DNA from: Pseudoalteromonas byunsanensis
Lineage (GTDB): Bacteria > Pseudomonadota > Gammaproteobacteria > Enterobacterales > Alteromonadaceae
DNA length: 64,000 nucleotides
Assembly (NCBI RefSeq): GCF_001854475.1
Contig: NZ_MNAN01000028.1
Coordinates: 103,640 to 167,639 of the forward strand
Direction: 5' to 3'
Below are positions 24,280 to 35,674 of this stretch, one piece after another (the first letter of the stretch is position 1; every line of letters starts with the position of its first letter). A program made the position numbers and the translations under genes. The notes below the pieces were generated by a model. The model saw nothing but the letters and a program-made list of their open reading frames with translations. It was not told the origin of the DNA and made no database searches.

Positions 24280-25407
24280 TACGTTTTCCCATGTTTTACT
24301 TTGGTTAGCTCGTTTCGCCGCTGTAAACAGGTCTAAGCCCTGTTTGGCTTGTTCTAATCCAAATACATATTCATTGCTAATTGGATGTCCTGCTTTGAAG
24401 TTACTGAGGGCTTGGTGAATATCTGTGTATAGATTGGCAAAAGCTTCAACGAAGCCAGTGGGATGACCTGGTTTCATACGGTTATATCTAAACTGGTTAG
24501 CGTATTGGCATTGGCCTGCTCGGTCTAGAATTTCTCTTCTACCATCATTAAATTGTAACTCTAACTCGTCGGGATTAAGTTGATACCAACGAGCACTACC
24601 ATGGGTACCATAAATTCGTACCTCTAGCCCATTGCGGTGGCCGATGGCTGTCTTTGACATCCACATGCTACCTGTCACATTGTTTGGATATTTCAGTAGC
24701 ATCGATACATCATCTACCAAATTAGAGTATTCTGAGTGGTTGGCGAATTGGGCACAGGTTTCGGTTGGTTCGCATTCAAGTAGATAACTTGATAGGTGAT
24801 GTAAGTGCACCCCTAAGTCCAAACAAATTGTTGGAACTGAGTAATCTTGAAGACGCCAGGCCTGAGGTAAGCTTGGTTTGCCTGCAATATCAGGTGGTCT
24901 TTTAAACCCTTCTTGTGGCATTTCCAGATGTATCTTTTGTAGTGTCCCTAATTTACCTTGTTTTATGATGTGTTTTAGTTCTCGCACCATAGCGTAGCCA
25001 CTATAGTTATATGTCACCGCTAAAAAGTGCTTCTTTGGATCATAAAGCTGTAATAATTTCGCAGCTTCTTCGCCACCACACACCAAAGCTTTTTCACATA
25101 TGACAGGTACATTCTTTTTCAAAAGGTATTGCAATGCTTCTAAATGATGAGGAGTCGGGGTGAGTACAACGACAGCATCAATATTGTCATGCTCGTTATC
25201 TACCATCTTGCGCCAATCACTATATGTTTTGTCCGTCGCGATACCCCACTGCTGCGCAGTCAATGCGTTATTGCTAGGGTCGCGACTAAATGCTCCAGCA
25301 ACGACTTGAAATTTGTTATCTAAATGGGCTGCTGAAAAATGAACATAGCCGACAGCGGAATTTACGCCACCACCAATAAATGCCAAGTTTAAAGGCTGAT
25401 TACTCAT
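24274..25407 (-). CDS. Gfo/Idh/MocA-family NAD(P)-dependent oxidoreductase
   Basis: 377 residues from the ATG at 25407; a Met at 25419 would add four residues. The Rossmann loop is AFIGGGVNSAVG and a C-terminal Gfo/Idh/MocA domain follows. The usual catalytic EKP is EKA here (PVICEKALVCG), and the conserved DxGxH region is seen in CLDLGVHLHHL. Such enzymes oxidise or reduce sugars or sugar nucleotides. No step of the standard six-enzyme Pse route needs one, so this is a tailoring enzyme or makes a precursor. It lies 31 bases downstream of pseC in the same direction and likely belongs to its transcript. Confidence 0.85.
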   Translation of the reverse strand: MSNQPLNLAFIGGGVNSAVGYVHFSAAHLDNKFQVVAGAFSRDPSNNALTAQQWGIATDKTYSDWRKMVDNEHDNIDAVVVLTPTPHHLEALQYLLKKNVPVICEKALVCGGEEAAKLLQLYDPKKHFLAVTYNYSGYAMVRELKHIIKQGKLGTLQKIHLEMPQEGFKRPPDIAGKPSLPQAWRLQDYSVPTICLDLGVHLHHLSSYLLECEPTETCAQFANHSEYSNLVDDVSMLLKYPNNVTGSMWMSKTAIGHRNGLEVRIYGTHGSARWYQLNPDELELQFNDGRREILDRAGQCQYANQFRYNRMKPGHPTGFVEAFANLYTDIHQALSNFKAGHPISNEYVFGLEQAKQGLDLFTAAKRANQSKTWENVG

Positions 25408-25438
25408 AAAACTTTCCATCCGCAGTTATTAAATTTAT

Positions 25439-27627
<2,189 letters not shown>

Positions 27628-27697
27628 TTACAATATCCACAACAGGTTAAATCCAGAAACGTTTGTGGAAATCTATAAATCGAATACTAGTCAATAC

Positions 27698-27706
27698 TTT
27701 ATATCA
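27698..27706 (-). promoter_or_regulatory. Possible extended -10 promoter for pseB
   Basis: Read leftwards, this is TGATATAAA: an extended -10 (TGn) joined to TATAAA, five of six matches to the sigma-70 -10. No good -35 is seen. It would give a leader of about 90 bases before the pseB ATG. The rest of the 27598-27821 intergenic region shows no clear sigma-28 or sigma-54 site for the flagellin gene. Confidence 0.3.
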
Positions 27707-27821
27707 GTTTTCTCAACTTTGCAGTATTTATGGAGTGACAGAGTGCAGTTTATGTAGCTATAGGTGACATATTGAGCAAAAAGGAGTATGGTCATAGTAG
27801 TACCACTTGATGGGGGGCGGT

Positions 27822-28607
27822 ATGAAAATCCAATCACAAAGTAGTAGTATTTTTAATAAAGTTGAAAATACGAGTAACAAACTGAACCAACAGCTTGCAA
27901 CGGGTAAGCGGGTTAACTCTGCTGCGGACGATGCAGCGGCGTTACAGATAATCGATCGCTTGACCTCACAGCAAAATGGCTATGGTCAGTCAATTCGCAA
28001 TGCCTACGACGGTATTTCTTATGCACAGACGGCTGACTCAGCGTTGTCTGGTGTGAATGATGCCGTATCTCGGATACGTGAGTTATCAATTCAATCAGGT
28101 AGTGGCGCACTGACCGATACAGACAGGCAAGCACTTCAAGAAGAAGTGTCTCAGTTGCAAACGCAAATAACCGAGACATTTGAAAACACCACATTTGGCG
28201 GAGAAAAGCTGTTCAATGGTGAGTCCGCAACATTTCAAATCGGACCTGATGCGTTGACAACCAAAGAGTTGTCTCAAACTGATGGTAGCTTTGCAAATGC
28301 AATCCTTAGCGTTGACATATCAACAGAGGCTGGTGCTCAAGCTGCAATTGACGTTGCAGATACTGTTTCTCAGGATCTCAATACGCAAAGAACTCAATTG
28401 GGAGCGTTTGAGAATACAGTTTCAAGCACAATCCGTAACGCGGATAATCAGCGAGAAAATATTGCAGCCAGCCAAAGTCGGATCCAAGATACTGATTATG
28501 CCAGAGCTGTATCTGAGCAAACAGCAAACGATATTCTGTCGCAAGCATCCATCGCCCTAAGGGGGCAGGCTAACCAATCAGCATCTGCAGTACTTGGTCT
28601 TTTATAG
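27822..28607 (+). CDS. Short, divergent flagellin
   Basis: 261 residues. The start is the ATG at 27822, with a G-rich stretch (GGGGGGCGG) just upstream; the open frame begins at 27807. The conserved terminal coiled-coil parts of flagellin are there: QQLATGKRVNSAADDAAALQ and QTADSALSGVNDAVSRIREL at the amino end, and QDTDYARAVSEQTANDIL with RGQANQSASAVLGLL at the carboxyl end. The extreme amino end (MKIQSQSSSIFNKVE) differs from the usual MAxxVNTN start. The variable middle (residues ~135-180) is very short, so few surface sites are available for glycan. It lies beside a pseudaminic acid locus, which suggests it is glycosylated. No flaG, fliD or fliS follows. Confidence 0.85.
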   Translation: MKIQSQSSSIFNKVENTSNKLNQQLATGKRVNSAADDAAALQIIDRLTSQQNGYGQSIRNAYDGISYAQTADSALSGVNDAVSRIRELSIQSGSGALTDTDRQALQEEVSQLQTQITETFENTTFGGEKLFNGESATFQIGPDALTTKELSQTDGSFANAILSVDISTEAGAQAAIDVADTVSQDLNTQRTQLGAFENTVSSTIRNADNQRENIAASQSRIQDTDYARAVSEQTANDILSQASIALRGQANQSASAVLGLL

Positions 28608-28632
28608 GAATTAATATAAAAGTATTGATTCC
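28607..28632. repeat. Inverted repeat at the flagellin stop codon
   Basis: A 10-bp stem (GGAATTAATA / TATTGATTCC, with one G-U pair) and a 6-base loop directly after the flagellin stop. No T-run follows, so it may protect the mRNA 3' end or work as a weak terminator rather than a classical intrinsic one. Confidence 0.4.
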
Positions 28633-28639
28633 GGTCATA

Positions 28640-28685
28640 CTTGGTGGCGTTTTTTTGGCGAAAGTGTCAAAATTTTGCCACCAAG
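28640..28685. repeat. Inverted repeat upstream of flrA
   Basis: Perfect 9-bp arms CTTGGTGGC and GCCACCAAG, separated by 28 bases that include a T7 run. It sits about 70 bases before the flrA ATG. It could be a hairpin or a binding site for a regulator of flrA; I cannot tell which. Confidence 0.4.
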
Positions 28686-28754
28686 GTATTGCATCCCATC
28701 CTAACTACCTTACAATCATAATATATTCTTGCCATAGGTAGTTGGACTCGTAAG

Positions 28755-30194
28755 ATGGTTTTGATCTTAGATAATAATAATAATCGAGCTAATAGTCTTT
28801 ATAGTGCGTTGATCTTTGTTGGTCAGGGCGCAAGAGTCATTGATGAGTCTGATTTGGATTTACAAAGTTCCTTTTCGAAAGAGTCGATCATTGTGCTTGG
28901 TGCTCTGTCGGAATTGGACCACGAACAAGTAGTTAAATCGCAACCTGCTTCTCCATTTCTACTGATCGGAGAAACATTAAAGCCGTTGTTAAACCTAGCC
29001 AATGTTGTTGGGTTAATATCTGAACCTTTCAGTCATGACGTTACAATGCAATTATTACATGACTGTCAGCAGTATCAGAGAATGTTGCCAGGACAGTCGG
29101 ACAAGAACAATGGCAAGTCGTTTGATGGTTTAGTTGGTGAAACAGAAGCCGTAAAACAAGTCAGGTTTTTGATATCTCAAGTAGCCAAAACAGATGCGAA
29201 TGTTTTAATTCTCGGAGAGTCGGGGACGGGCAAGGAAGTGGTTGCTCGTAACGTACATTTGCTATCTAGACGTAACCATGGCCCCTTTGTGCCTGTAAAC
29301 TGTGGCGCTATTCCTGGTGAGTTGCTTGAAAGTGAACTATTTGGGCATGAGAAAGGTGCTTTTACTGGTGCTATTTCGGCTCGAAAAGGGCGCTTTGAGT
29401 TGGCTCAAGGAGGAACGTTATTCCTAGATGAAATTGGGGATATGCCTTTGCAGATGCAAGTAAAGTTGTTACGAGTTTTACAAGAGCGTAGCTATGAGCG
29501 AGTCGGGGGCACTAAGGCAATTCAGGCAGATGTTAGAATTATTGCCGCGACGCATCGGAATTTGGAGCAGATGATAGAGTCTGGCAAATTTCGAGAGGAT
29601 TTATATTATCGTTTAAATGTTTTTCCCATCGAAAACCCATCATTGCATGAACGTGCTGAAGATATTCCTTTGTTGCTTAAAGAGTTAATGCGCCGTGTTA
29701 ATGAGCAAAGCGGCACAACAGCCAAGTTTACTGAACGAGCTATTGAAAGCTTAAAAGCCCATGATTGGCCAGGTAATATCCGAGAGTTAGCTAACTTGGT
29801 GGAACGAATGGTCATTATGTTCCCTGAGAAAGTGGTTGATGTTACTGATTTACCTAATAAATATCGTTATATTGATGTTGAAGCCTATGAGCCAGAGTAC
29901 CCGGAAGAGTTACTCGAGAAAGATGCTTTCAATGAATTGTTTAGTGACGGCTTCAGTGACTTTGAAGACGACACGGATGATGACGCGAGCACTATGAAAA
30001 GTACTGCGCATCTTGGGTTGTTACCAGATGAAGGCATAGAGCTTAAAGAGTACCTAGCAGATTTAGAGGTGAGTTTGATTACTCAAGCTCTAGAGCGTTA
30101 TGACTATGTTGTGGCACGCGCAGCAGAAGTGCTAGGAGTGCGCCGCACCACACTTGTAGAAAAAATGAAGAAGTATAACCTTAATCGCGATTAG
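28755..30194 (+). CDS. flrA: Sigma-54-dependent flagellar master regulator FlrA (FleQ type)
   Basis: 479 residues. A degenerate receiver-like domain (~1-115) lacks the phospho-acceptor set. The AAA+ domain (~128-360) has Walker A GESGTGKE, the sigma-54-contacting GAFTGA and Walker [13 protein letters not shown] Fis-type helix-turn-helix is at the end ([21 protein letters not shown]). FlrA starts the flagellar cascade and would act on the sigma-54 promoter before flrB at 30917. FleQ-type members bind c-di-GMP and are restrained by FlhG/FleN, encoded at 50537. It is convergent with tag; the two stop codons overlap (30191-30194). Confidence 0.92.
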   Translation: MVLILDNNNNRANSLYSALIFVGQGARVIDESDLDLQSSFSKESIIVLGALSELDHEQVVKSQPASPFLLIGETLKPLLNLANVVGLISEPFSHDVTMQLLHDCQQYQRMLPGQSDKNNGKSFDGLVGETEAVKQVRFLISQVAKTDANVLILGESGTGKEVVARNVHLLSRRNHGPFVPVNCGAIPGELLESELFGHEKGAFTGAISARKGRFELAQGGTLFLDEIGDMPLQMQVKLLRVLQERSYERVGGTKAIQADVRIIAATHRNLEQMIESGKFREDLYYRLNVFPIENPSLHERAEDIPLLLKELMRRVNEQSGTTAKFTERAIESLKAHDWPGNIRELANLVERMVIMFPEKVVDVTDLPNKYRYIDVEAYEPEYPEELLEKDAFNELFSDGFSDFEDDTDDDASTMKSTAHLGLLPDEGIELKEYLADLEVSLITQALERYDYVVARAAEVLGVRRTTLVEKMKKYNLNRD

Positions 30195-30796
30195 TGTTTT
30201 AGCGTTTCAAAATCAATATTGCTGTAGCTTGTGGTGATTTGGGCTTTTCTAAAACACGCATTATCGTGATCGTTAACCATACCGCATGCTTGCATGTGAG
30301 CATAAACGGTGGTTGGACCCAGAAACTTAAAACCTCTATTTTTTAAATCTTTTGCAAATGAGACACTTAACTCACTTTGAGATTGGTAGTCGGCTTTGCT
30401 AGCAATATTATTCACGATTGGATAATAGTCGACAAACTGCCATTGATATTTTGCAAAGCTGCCAAATGCGTTTTGAATGTCTATAAACGCTCTTGCGTTA
30501 TTAATAGTTGCCAAAATTTTTCTCTCATTACGAACAATAGACGATTCAGTCAATAGTCGTGCCACATCCTCATCACCCATACAAGCGACGCGTTGCACAT
30601 CAAATTCAGCAAAAGCTTGTTTATACGCATCTCGCTTTTTCAAAATGGTATACCAACTAAGACCTGCCTGCGCTGACTCTAACGTTATAAATTCAAATAG
30701 GGTTCTATCATCCAGTACGGGTACTCCCCATTCATCGTCGTGGTATTGAATATAATCTTCTTTACTTTGGTCTAGCCATAGGCATCGAGTACACAT
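30191..30796 (-). CDS. tag: DNA-3-methyladenine glycosylase I
   Basis: 201 residues of the TagI family. The zinc site expected from E. coli Tag is kept: Cys near the start (CTRCLW) with His19 (YHDDEWG), and His/Cys in NDHDNACF near the end. [13 protein letters not shown] is the family hallmark. It removes 3-methyladenine from alkylated DNA. The gene has no link to motility and interrupts the usual flrA-flrB adjacency on the opposite strand. Its upstream region overlaps that holding the flrB promoter, so the two are divergent. Confidence 0.92.
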   Translation of the reverse strand: MCTRCLWLDQSKEDYIQYHDDEWGVPVLDDRTLFEFITLESAQAGLSWYTILKKRDAYKQAFAEFDVQRVACMGDEDVARLLTESSIVRNERKILATINNARAFIDIQNAFGSFAKYQWQFVDYYPIVNNIASKADYQSQSELSVSFAKDLKNRGFKFLGPTTVYAHMQACGMVNDHDNACFRKAQITTSYSNIDFETLKH

Positions 30797-30916
30797 GTTA
30801 TTTTCCTTGTAGAGTGCTGGTTAGTTGATTGTACATATGGCTGTATAAAAAAACAGTGTCAAAAAAGTGTTGTCGGAATTTAATTTTTAAAATCATGATT
30901 ATTAAGGAAAATAAAA

Positions 30917-30933
30917 TTGGCCCGAATCCTGCT
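30917..30933 (+). promoter_or_regulatory. Sigma-54 promoter of flrBC
   Basis: TTGGCCCGAATCCTGCT: the GG (-24) and GC (-12) are separated by exactly 10 bases and most other consensus positions match (TGGCACG-N4-TTGCW). It lies about 37 bases before the flrB ATG. FlrA is the expected activator. Confidence 0.85.
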
Positions 30934-30969
30934 TGTTCTTGTGTAGAGTCTTTATGAGAGAATTATGTT

Positions 30970-32073
30970 ATGGCTTTGGCACATGTTTTAAATCCACAAT
31001 TTGTGACGCCTGCACAATTTAGTCCAGGTTTGCTTCAAGAAGCGTATGTTGGTGAGTTAAGTGAACTACGCCAGCAGGCGAGTTGGCTAAGTCACCTAGT
31101 TGATACTATGCCTGCGGGAGTGGTCGTGTTAGACGGCCAAGGCATGATAGCTAAAGCTAATCAGATAGCGATTGATATGCTAGGCGAACCACTTGAAGGT
31201 GAGAAGTGGTTTAATATCATACAGCGTTCTTTCAGTCCCCAGCAAGATGATGGACATGAGATTTCACTCAAAGATGGTCGGCTGATCAAATTGGATATCA
31301 CTGCATTGGCACCTGAACCGGGTCAGCTGATATTGATGACAGATTTAACCGAGACGCGTCGTTTGCAGTCTCGAGTTGCGCACATGCAGCGTCTAAGCGC
31401 ACTTGGTAAAATGGTTGCTTCACTAGCACACCAAGTACGCACACCTTTATCTGCAGCTATGTTATATGCCGCGAATCTTGGCAGCCGAGGCTTACCTGAT
31501 ACATCGCGCACTCGTTTTCACGAAAAACTCATGTCTCGGCTCAAAGATTTAGAATCACAAGTGAACGATATGTTGTTGTTTGCCAAAAGCGGTGATCAAC
31601 AGGTTGTAGAAAAAGTTTCTATGCAGCAGCTGCTTAATGAAGTAAAAGCGGGAGCTGATGCGATGGTCGCGACCAATAACAGTATGTTAGAGGTTGCTCT
31701 GCCAGAACCCGATATTACAGTCATTGGCAATAAAACGGCGCTTGCCAGTGCGGTGCAAAATTTAATACACAATAGTATTCAAATTATTGGCACAGGCGCA
31801 CAGGTCAGAGTCAATGTGCAAAGAGAGCATGATAGGGTAAGAATTTCGGTTATTGATAATGGTCCCGGTATTGATCCGCAGATTGCGGATAAAGTGTTTG
31901 AACCATTCTTTACGACCAAAAGTCAGGGTACAGGCCTTGGTCTAGCTGTAGTCAGCTCAGTCGCACACTCCCATAAAGGGCAGGTAGAAGTTAAAAATAT
32001 GCAAAGTGGCGGCGCATGTTTTAGTTTGCTGCTCCCAATTTCATTCAATACCGAACAATTGGAGGTTGTATGA
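30970..32073 (+). CDS. flrB: Flagellar sensor histidine kinase FlrB (FleS type)
   Basis: 367 residues, no membrane segment, so cytoplasmic like FlrB/FleS. A PAS domain (~35-125; WLSHLVDTMPAGVVVLD) precedes the dimerisation/phosphoacceptor helix with His154 (SLAHQVRTPL), then the ATPase domain with NLIHNSIQ, DNGPGID and GTGLGLAVVSS. It autophosphorylates and passes phosphate to FlrC. The flrC ATG overlaps its stop by 4 bases (ATGA). Confidence 0.92.
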   Translation: MALAHVLNPQFVTPAQFSPGLLQEAYVGELSELRQQASWLSHLVDTMPAGVVVLDGQGMIAKANQIAIDMLGEPLEGEKWFNIIQRSFSPQQDDGHEISLKDGRLIKLDITALAPEPGQLILMTDLTETRRLQSRVAHMQRLSALGKMVASLAHQVRTPLSAAMLYAANLGSRGLPDTSRTRFHEKLMSRLKDLESQVNDMLLFAKSGDQQVVEKVSMQQLLNEVKAGADAMVATNNSMLEVALPEPDITVIGNKTALASAVQNLIHNSIQIIGTGAQVRVNVQREHDRVRISVIDNGPGIDPQIADKVFEPFFTTKSQGTGLGLAVVSSVAHSHKGQVEVKNMQSGGACFSLLLPISFNTEQLEVV

Positions 32074-33455
32074 GTCATTCAATTTTAGTGGTGGAAGACG
32101 ATGCAGGTCTACGCGAAGCACTGATCGATACTTTGCAATTATCTGGATTCAGCTGTGTCGAGGCGTCGAGCGCTGAGCAAGCCGTTATTCTACTAAAACA
32201 ACAATCTTTCTCATTGGTTGTAAGCGATGTGCAGATGGGGGCGATGAGTGGCATTGATTTGCTTAAAACGATCAAGTTGAATTATCCCGATTTGCCGGTA
32301 TTGATGATGACCGCCTATGCGACCATTGATGATGCGGTAGAAGCCATGAGGTTGGGTGCCATTGATTATATGGCAAAACCGTTTGCACCCGAAGTACTGC
32401 TTAATATGGTAAGCAGATATATGCCACCAAAGGATAAAGAAACAGAGGGCCCGGTTGTTAAAGATCCAAAGAGTATTCAATTGCTGGAGCTTGCAACTAG
32501 AGTAGCAAAATCTGATGCCAGTGTTATGGTATTAGGTCCAAGTGGTTCAGGTAAAGAAGTATTGGCACGCTACATTCATGATAAGTCTGAGCGAGCTGGT
32601 GAAGCTTTTGTAGCGATTAACTGCGCTGCGATCCCTGAAAATATGCTAGAAGCAACATTGTTCGGGTATGAAAAAGGGGCTTTTACAGGGGCGATTCAAG
32701 CTTGCCCTGGTAAATTTGAACAAGCCCAAAAGGGCACCATCTTACTTGATGAAATCACCGAAATGGATCTTGGCTTGCAAGCAAAACTGCTGCGCGTATT
32801 GCAAGAGCGTGAAGTTGAGCGCTTAGGTGGACGTAAGACCATAGACCTTGATGTACGAGTACTAGCAACCAGCAACAGAGACTTGAAAGAAGCTGTAGCA
32901 GCGGGCAAATTTCGAGAAGATTTATACTATCGTCTCAATGTATTTCCTCTGATGTGGCTGCCGCTTTGTGAACGTCCAGGTGACATTGTAATTCTTGCAG
33001 AGCACCTTATCGCAAGGCACTGTATGAAAGCCAATAAGCCGGTGCCTAGTTTGACAGCTGACGCGCAAGAAAAGCTATTGTCTCATAGTTGGCCAGGTAA
33101 TGTGCGTGAGCTAGATAATGTTGTGCAGCGCGCGCTAATTTTACAACAAGGTGAACAAGTCGCTGCGGATGATATTTTTATAGAAAGTTATCAGCCAATA
33201 ACGGCCTGTATGGAAAACCTTACCACTTTGAAGCACAACGAAGACACTTCTGATCAAGTGACGACCATGGATAATAGCGATACAGCAAGCTATAAATCCG
33301 AGCTGCAGGACAAAGAACATCAAATTATTTTGGATACACTGTCTCGTTACCGAGGTAAGCGTAAAGATGTTGCTGAAGTTTTAGGCATGAGTCCAAGAAC
33401 CTTACGTTATAAGCTTGCAAAAATGCGTGATATGGGGATACCTGTACCCGCATAA
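32070..33455 (+). CDS. flrC: Sigma-54-dependent flagellar response regulator FlrC (FleR type)
   Basis: 461 residues. Receiver domain (~1-120) with phospho-acceptor Asp53 (VVSDVQM) and Lys in AKPF; AAA+ domain with GPSGSGKE, GAFTGA and ILLDEITEM; Fis-type helix-turn-helix at the end (KDVAEVLGMSPRTLRYKL). FlrC-P would activate the class III promoters, here those before fliE, fliK and flhA. It is followed by two hairpin terminators. Confidence 0.92.
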   Translation: MSHSILVVEDDAGLREALIDTLQLSGFSCVEASSAEQAVILLKQQSFSLVVSDVQMGAMSGIDLLKTIKLNYPDLPVLMMTAYATIDDAVEAMRLGAIDYMAKPFAPEVLLNMVSRYMPPKDKETEGPVVKDPKSIQLLELATRVAKSDASVMVLGPSGSGKEVLARYIHDKSERAGEAFVAINCAAIPENMLEATLFGYEKGAFTGAIQACPGKFEQAQKGTILLDEITEMDLGLQAKLLRVLQEREVERLGGRKTIDLDVRVLATSNRDLKEAVAAGKFREDLYYRLNVFPLMWLPLCERPGDIVILAEHLIARHCMKANKPVPSLTADAQEKLLSHSWPGNVRELDNVVQRALILQQGEQVAADDIFIESYQPITACMENLTTLKHNEDTSDQVTTMDNSDTASYKSELQDKEHQIILDTLSRYRGKRKDVAEVLGMSPRTLRYKLAKMRDMGIPVPA

Positions 33456-33466
33456 ACCCACACTTT

Positions 33467-33499
33467 AAAGCAAAGCCAGTTATTACTGGCTTTTGCTTT
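33467..33499 (+). terminator. Intrinsic terminator 1 after flrC
   Basis: A long hairpin: AAAGCAAAGCCAGT pairs with ACTGGCTTTTGCTTT around a TATT loop, with one bulged T. It starts 11 bases after the flrC stop. Confidence 0.75.
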
Positions 33500-33523
33500 G
33501 TCAAAAACATGACAACCAAAAAG

Positions 33524-33555
33524 CACATTAAGATTATGATTTTAATGTGTTTTTT
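33524..33555 (+). terminator. Intrinsic terminator 2 after flrC
   Basis: CACATTAA and TTAATGTG arms (8 bp) with a 10-base loop and a T6 run. The T-run and the AAAAG before the stem allow the helix to extend. It comes right before the fliE sigma-54 promoter, so it insulates the fliE operon from flrBC transcription. Confidence 0.75.
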
Positions 33556-33557
33556 AT

Positions 33558-33574
33558 TGGCATGGATTGTGCTT
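33558..33574 (+). promoter_or_regulatory. Sigma-54 promoter of the fliE operon
   Basis: TGGCATGGATTGTGCTT: GG and GC separated by 10 bases. It lies about 36 bases before the fliE ATG. FlrC is the expected activator. Confidence 0.85.
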
Positions 33575-33609
33575 TATACCTGTTATCTTTAGTAAAAAGG
33601 GTGAGCACT

Positions 33610-33942
33610 ATGAACATTCAACCCAACGCTTTATATCAAGAAATGCAGTCTTTAGCTTTAGAGGCTACACGAAATAAACCACAAGATAGTTTGCCTGTGC
33701 AATCTTCTGCAACATCAACAGCCCAGTTTGGAGAGTTGTTGTCAGATGCGATTAACACTGTTAATGGATTGCAAAAAGAGGCAAAATCCAAAGTGACAGC
33801 ATTAGAGATGGGCGATCGCAGTGTCTCTTTAGCAGAAGTAATGATTGCGTCACAAAAATCATCAGTGGCGTTTGAGGCTACCGTGCAAGTTCGTAACAAA
33901 CTTGTCGAGTCATACAAAGAAATTATGAGCATGCCTGTTTAA
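33610..33942 (+). CDS. fliE: Flagellar hook-basal body protein FliE
   Basis: 110 residues from the ATG at 33610 (MNIQPN); the open frame extends upstream but across the sigma-54 promoter, so the later start is right. The conserved C-terminal part SLAEVMIASQKSSVAFEATVQVRNK is typical: FliE is a small rod-adaptor protein joining the MS ring to the rod and is exported by the flagellar type III system. It is first in the fliEFGHIJ operon, 22 bases before fliF. Confidence 0.92.
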   Translation: MNIQPNALYQEMQSLALEATRNKPQDSLPVQSSATSTAQFGELLSDAINTVNGLQKEAKSKVTALEMGDRSVSLAEVMIASQKSSVAFEATVQVRNKLVESYKEIMSMPV

Positions 33943-33964
33943 ACTTAGGTAGTGGAGAGTAACT

Positions 33965-35674
33965 GTGGCAACGAATCAATCAACAGAACTCGCTTTATCA
34001 GACGGCGCTACGGGCACCGAGGCTGAAGAGCAGCAAGAGCAAAAGTCAGGGTATCTGAGTGCGCTAAGCGGCGTTGATATGCTACGCCAAGTTACTTTAG
34101 TGATAGCGCTGGCGATATGCTTAGCAATTGCAGTATTTATTATCATTTGGGCTCGTCAGCCAGACATGCGACCACTGGGCCAATACCCAACCGAAGAGCT
34201 CGTGCAGACTCTTGACTTTCTGGATGCGCAGAAAATTGACTATGAGCTGGATGGCAACACTATCATGGTCGCTGAAGGTGATTACCAAAACATTAAGTTG
34301 CAAATGGCACGTGATGGTTTTTCGCAAAGTCCAAGCTCTGGCACCGATATTTTGATGCAGGATATGGGGTTTGGCGTAAGTCAGAGACTTGAACGTGAAC
34401 GCTTAAAGCATAGCCGTGAACAGCAGCTAGCACGTACTATTGAAGAATTACAGGATGTGAGTCGAGCAAAAGTTTTGCTGGCAATCCCTAAAGAAAATGT
34501 ATTTGCACGTCGAGAGAAAAAGCCCTCAGCCACAGTGGTTCTTACCCTAAAGCGTGGAAAGACACTGGACGGTGAGGAAGTTGACTCAATTGTTGATATT
34601 ATCGCATCTGCAGTACAAGGCCTTGAACCTGCGCGTGTAACTGTGACAGATCAAAATGGTCGCCTATTGAATTCAGGCTCACAGGACTCACTGGCAGCCC
34701 GTTCGCGCAAAGAGTATGAAATTGAACGTAAAAGGGAGCAGGAATACTTAGAGAAAATTGACAGTATTCTTATCCCAGTAGTGGGTCTGGGCAAATATAC
34801 CGCTCAGGTCGATTTAACCATGGACTTTAGTGCTGTTGAAGAAACACAGAAGCGCTATAATCCTGATTTACCTGCGGTTCGTAGTGAAACAACATTTGAA
34901 GAAAATAACATCGGTGGTATTACGGCGGGTATTCCTGGTGCGTTGACGAATCAGCCTCCACTTGATTCAAATATTCCAGAAGTTGCGGGAAATGGCAATG
35001 CTGCCAATGGTACTAACCCAAGTAGAATGCAAAAAGAAGCAACGCGAAACTATGAATTAGACACTACAATTAGTCATAAGCGTCAGCAAACTGGGGTGAT
35101 CCGTCGTATTAGTGTTTCGGTCGCAGTTGACTATCTGCCAAAGACGGACGCCGAGGGTAAAGTAACATTAGCACCACGTACGCAAGAAGAGTTATCGAAC
35201 ATTCGCCGTTTGTTACAAGGTGGCGTAGGATTTGATATGCAACGTGGGGACGCATTAGAAGTTGTTACCGTACCGTTTGTACGTGAAGATTTAAGTGAAG
35301 TAGCTGAGGTGCCGCTTTGGGAACAAGAGTGGTTTATGAAAATGGCTCGCTTAGCGTTAGGTGCTCTAGTAATCATTGTACTTATCTTAGCGGTTGTTAG
35401 ACCTATGTTGAAACGCTTGATTTACCCAGATGATACCCTTGAAGAGTTTGATGAAGATTCACTTACATCGGGCGTAGATTTAGGAGACAGTACATTAGAT
35501 ATGTTAAATCATGAGTTTGATTCATCTGCTGTTGGCTTCTCGTCGGATGGTACTTTACAATTGCCAGACTTACATGGTGATGAGGACCTACTTAAAGCAG
35601 TACGCGCCCTAGTTGCCAATGAACCAGAATTATCCTCTCAAGTAGTGAAAGCGTGGTTAACAGAAGATGACTGA
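33965..35674 (+). CDS. fliF: MS-ring protein FliF
   Basis: 569 residues from a GTG start (33965) with GGAGAG about 6 bases upstream. Two membrane spans flank a large periplasmic part: VTLVIALAICLAIAVFIIIW (~41-60) and LGALVIIVLILAVV near 465. The YscJ/FliF ring-building motifs are seen after the first span (EELVQTLDFLD, DGNTIMVAEGD). The acidic C-terminal tail (SSQVVKAWLTEDD) is the FliG-binding segment. It overlaps fliG by 8 bases. Confidence 0.95.
   Translation: MATNQSTELALSDGATGTEAEEQQEQKSGYLSALSGVDMLRQVTLVIALAICLAIAVFIIIWARQPDMRPLGQYPTEELVQTLDFLDAQKIDYELDGNTIMVAEGDYQNIKLQMARDGFSQSPSSGTDILMQDMGFGVSQRLERERLKHSREQQLARTIEELQDVSRAKVLLAIPKENVFARREKKPSATVVLTLKRGKTLDGEEVDSIVDIIASAVQGLEPARVTVTDQNGRLLNSGSQDSLAARSRKEYEIERKREQEYLEKIDSILIPVVGLGKYTAQVDLTMDFSAVEETQKRYNPDLPAVRSETTFEENNIGGITAGIPGALTNQPPLDSNIPEVAGNGNAANGTNPSRMQKEATRNYELDTTISHKRQQTGVIRRISVSVAVDYLPKTDAEGKVTLAPRTQEELSNIRRLLQGGVGFDMQRGDALEVVTVPFVREDLSEVAEVPLWEQEWFMKMARLALGALVIIVLILAVVRPMLKRLIYPDDTLEEFDEDSLTSGVDLGDSTLDMLNHEFDSSAVGFSSDGTLQLPDLHGDEDLLKAVRALVANEPELSSQVVKAWLTEDD

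Noticed and set aside
28660-28680. Sigma-54 site upstream of flrA around TTTTGCCA
   Set aside because: There is no GG at the right distance from the GC, so it fails the fixed -24/-12 spacing.
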